Of a DNA stretch of 23,488 bases, positions 21,787 through 23,488 are shown one piece after another. The DNA is from VEQN01 sp036405975 (lineage in GTDB: Bacteria > Patescibacteriota > Minisyncoccia > Phycocordibacterales > CAIZLB01): contig DASWWM010000032.1 of NCBI GenBank assembly GCA_036405975.1, forward strand, positions 1 through 23,488. The letters run 5' to 3'. The position numbers were made by a program, and so were the translations under genes. Within the stretch, counting starts at the first letter, position 1. Each line of letters begins with the position of its first letter. Under the pieces are notes generated by a model, which worked only from the letters and a program-made list of their open reading frames with translations, searched no databases and was not told the DNA's origin.

Positions 21787-22362
21787 CTATCTTGTGGACA
21801 GCAGGGAATCCTTCAGATAAATGCTCAAACGTGAAGCTATAAGGCTTATGATTATGAAAGAAAGCCCGATTATGAGGATGTTCTCGGAAACGAGGGTCAT
21901 GAAGCGCCCGCCCTGAATGCTGACGGCCGTAAGGATTATGATGAAAATCCAAGCCAGATTCGAATACGAAGCGGTGGATGCAAGGGTGTTCTGATGAAAT
22001 TGAAATCCGGGCGAAAGATGGCTGTACTCATACTGGTGTCGGATGAGTGACGGAATATGGATCTTTCTCAGGGTAAGTCCCGTGACAAGTGCCAGGGCAT
22101 ACAGGCAGAGTTTGAGGCCGGTAATGCCTACGTCCGGAATGATAAGCCGTTCCATCATCGATGCGAGCGACAGCACGTATGCGAATAGGCCGATGACCGC
22201 AGCGGTAAGCGAAAGAAGGTTAATCCTCGAAAGCATCACGATCTCATGCTTCTTAAGCTGGTGGTCCTTTAGGCAGAGAATGAAGAACGAGTTGAAAATG
22301 AACGCTCCTCCTGCGCCGAGTGCAAGGCCGACAAGTTCGAATGCGTAAAGGATCGATTCCAT
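21787..22362 (-). CDS. Integral membrane protein of unknown function
   Basis: 191 residues. Not assigned to a family. Five hydrophobic segments are visible, about residues 5-30, 46-70, 78-96, 133-150 and 160-180, with a basic loop between 98 and 115 (LRKIHIPSLIRHQYEYSH) that is probably cytoplasmic. There is no obvious enzyme motif; the first part resembles small DUF-type membrane proteins of four to five helices. It begins 9 bases after the cysS stop. A perfect TATAAT (minus strand, 22376-22371) overlaps that stop and lies 8 bases before this ATG, so it could be transcribed on its own; an AGGAG (22369-22365) sits 2 bases before the ATG, so translation from a cysS readthrough mRNA is also possible. 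Confidence 0.8.
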   Translation of the reverse strand: MESILYAFELVGLALGAGGAFIFNSFFILCLKDHQLKKHEIVMLSRINLLSLTAAVIGLFAYVLSLASMMERLIIPDVGITGLKLCLYALALVTGLTLRKIHIPSLIRHQYEYSHLSPGFQFHQNTLASTASYSNLAWIFIIILTAVSIQGGRFMTLVSENILIIGLSFIIISLIASRLSIYLKDSLLSTR

Positions 22363-22370
22363 TACTCCTG

Positions 22371-22376
22371 ATTATA
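22371..22376 (-). promoter_or_regulatory. -10 box of the 21787-22362 gene, overlapping the cysS stop codon
   Basis: TATAAT on the minus strand contains the TAA stop of cysS. The 8-base gap to the ATG at 22362 equals the spacing seen at other leaderless genes here. No convincing -35 box. Confidence 0.45.
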
Positions 22377-23488
22377 CCCTAAATATCTGCTGGCCATCGG
22401 AATTATCGACAGGCTCGTACCCTTTGCCCCGAAGTTCTTCTCGAAGCTTATCTGACGTGCTCCAGTCTTTCGATGCCCGTGCCGCTTTGCGCTGCTCTGC
22501 CAGTTCAAGAATGTCTGCTGGCAAGTCAGGGTCTGCGAGTGCCTTCGGCGCATCAGGTGACTGGTCGACATGTTCTTTGAGTCCGAGTCCGAATACTTTG
22601 TCGAAATCGTATAGGGTTGCAAGCTTTGTGGAGGGGTCAATGCTCTTGTCTTTCAGGAGTTCCCATGCGAAGGCGAGAGCTTTTGAAATGTTAAGGTCAT
22701 CGTTTATTGCTGCAGCAAAATCAGCTTTGTATTTCTGATCAGGCGAGGCATCGCTTGCAGATGGTTCAGTAACTGCCGCTGAGGCTTCGCGGCTGATCTG
22801 CAAAGTCGCATCCTTGAGTCGTTCAAGTGCCACGCCGGCAGCAAGGACCGACTCTTCGGTGAAGTTGATCTGCGTTCGGTAGTGCGCTGTCAAAAGCCAG
22901 TACCGGTAGGTAAGGGGAGATATCCCTTTTTCCATGAGAACTGGAAGCGTATAGAAGTTTCCGGCTGACTTGGCCATCTTCTTTGAATCGACATTTAGGA
23001 AGCCCGCATGAAGCCATGTATTCACGAATGTCTTGCCCGTTACGCCCTCTGATTGCGCAATCTCGTTTGTATGGTGGGGGAATATAAGATCGCTGGCACC
23101 TGTATGGATGTCGATTGTCGGACCCAGGGCTTTCATGGCCATTGCCGAGCATTCGATATGCCAACCCGGTCGTCCTTTTCCGAAAGGAGCTTCCCAGAAC
23201 ACCTCGCCGTCATCCTCGGAGTGGAACTTCCAAAGAGCAAAGTCCTGAGCGTCATCCTTCTCATACTCATCCTTCGCCACTCGGTGGCCCTTCGCAGAGT
23301 TTGCGTCCGCGGCATCGCTCGTGACAGCTGCGCTGCCGGCTCCGTGGTCATGGCTTGCGTCGTCGCATGAGAGATTCAGCTGAGCAAGCGCGCCGTACCC
23401 TGCAGATTTCTTAATAGAAAAATAGACTCCGTCAGATGTCGTATATGCGATGCCTTTTCCGAGAAGAGTTTCGATCAGAGAGATCATC
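22372..23488 (-). CDS. cysS: Cysteinyl-tRNA synthetase, N-terminus outside the window
   Basis: About 372 visible residues; the frame runs off the right edge, so the N-terminal Rossmann half with the HIGH motif is missing. Visible class I CysRS features: DFALWK, the GRPGWHIECSAMAMK segment with the zinc-ligand cysteine, HTGASDLIFPHHTNEIAQSE (more zinc and substrate residues), and the KMSKS loop as KMAKSAGNF (about 170-178 of the visible part). The C-terminal helical anticodon-side domain ends with SDKLREELRGKGY. It ligates cysteine to tRNA-Cys. An Asp/Ser/Ala/His-rich insert of roughly 25 residues (about 41-67) lies between the strand YGALAQL and the usual RVAKDEYEKDDAQDF, where standard enzymes have only a short loop. 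Confidence 0.95.
   Translation of the reverse strand, partial: MISLIETLLGKGIAYTTSDGVYFSIKKSAGYGALAQLNLSCDDASHDHGAGSAAVTSDAADANSAKGHRVAKDEYEKDDAQDFALWKFHSEDDGEVFWEAPFGKGRPGWHIECSAMAMKALGPTIDIHTGASDLIFPHHTNEIAQSEGVTGKTFVNTWLHAGFLNVDSKKMAKSAGNFYTLPVLMEKGISPLTYRYWLLTAHYRTQINFTEESVLAAGVALERLKDATLQISREASAAVTEPSASDASPDQKYKADFAAAINDDLNISKALAFAWELLKDKSIDPSTKLATLYDFDKVFGLGLKEHVDQSPDAPKALADPDLPADILELAEQRKAARASKDWSTSDKLREELRGKGYEPVDNSDGQQIFRV

Overview
The window is a gene-dense bacterial segment (about 23.5 kb, moderate GC) that reads best as a member of the Patescibacteria/Candidate Phyla Radiation, probably a Parcubacteria-like lineage. That is an inference. It rests on the gene mix (a short mraZ-rsmH-ftsL-ftsI cluster, rplU without rpmA beside it, large surface proteins with delta-60, S74 and peptidoglycan-binding modules), on a strong preference for the arginine codon CGA even in rplU, and on promoters whose -10 box lies only 5-11 bases before the start codon, implying leaderless mRNAs. 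No 16S gene is present to confirm it.

Layout, left to right. 1-193: C-terminal end of a penicillin-binding protein. 245-2337: greA and lysS, each with its own promoter; the hairpin between them overlaps the lysS -35 box. 2438-2824 (minus): a small membrane-anchored unknown. 2825-3281: a gene-free control region with the minus-strand promoter, the mra promoter covered by a tandem MraZ-box array, and a long structured leader. 3282-6863: mraZ, rsmH, an ftsL-like gene and ftsI, one operon for division and septal wall synthesis. 6940-7140 (minus): a 66-residue unknown. 7324-7398: tRNA-Glu(CTC). 7525-8217: an ExoX-like DEDDh exonuclease. 8259-8780: a membrane-anchored GerMN-like protein. 8844-11102: a secreted seven-repeat delta-60 propeller with Ig-like and two peptidoglycan-binding domains. 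11285-13000: a SulP anion transporter. 13171-13389: an odd small basic protein with atypical codons. 13474-13926 (minus) and 13947-15137: yqeY and rmuC, divergent with a 20-bp gap. 15168-15962: a membrane-anchored unknown. 16055-16429: rplU. 16549-19590: a 1013-residue exported protein with a 17-residue repeat array and an S74 self-cleaving chaperone domain. 19617-23488 (minus): recR, dnaB, a membrane protein and the 3' part of cysS.

Themes. Housekeeping functions (transcript cleavage, aminoacylation, division, replication, recombination, ribosome) are interleaved with cell-surface genes, without integrases, insertion sequences or CRISPR. The most unusual material is the surface pair (8844-11102 and 16549-19590), plausibly used in attachment or envelope decoration, and the regulatory layout: leaderless promoters, terminators merged with the next promoter, and an mra promoter built into its own MraZ operator. 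No clearly new multi-gene system (defence, biosynthetic or mobile) was found.
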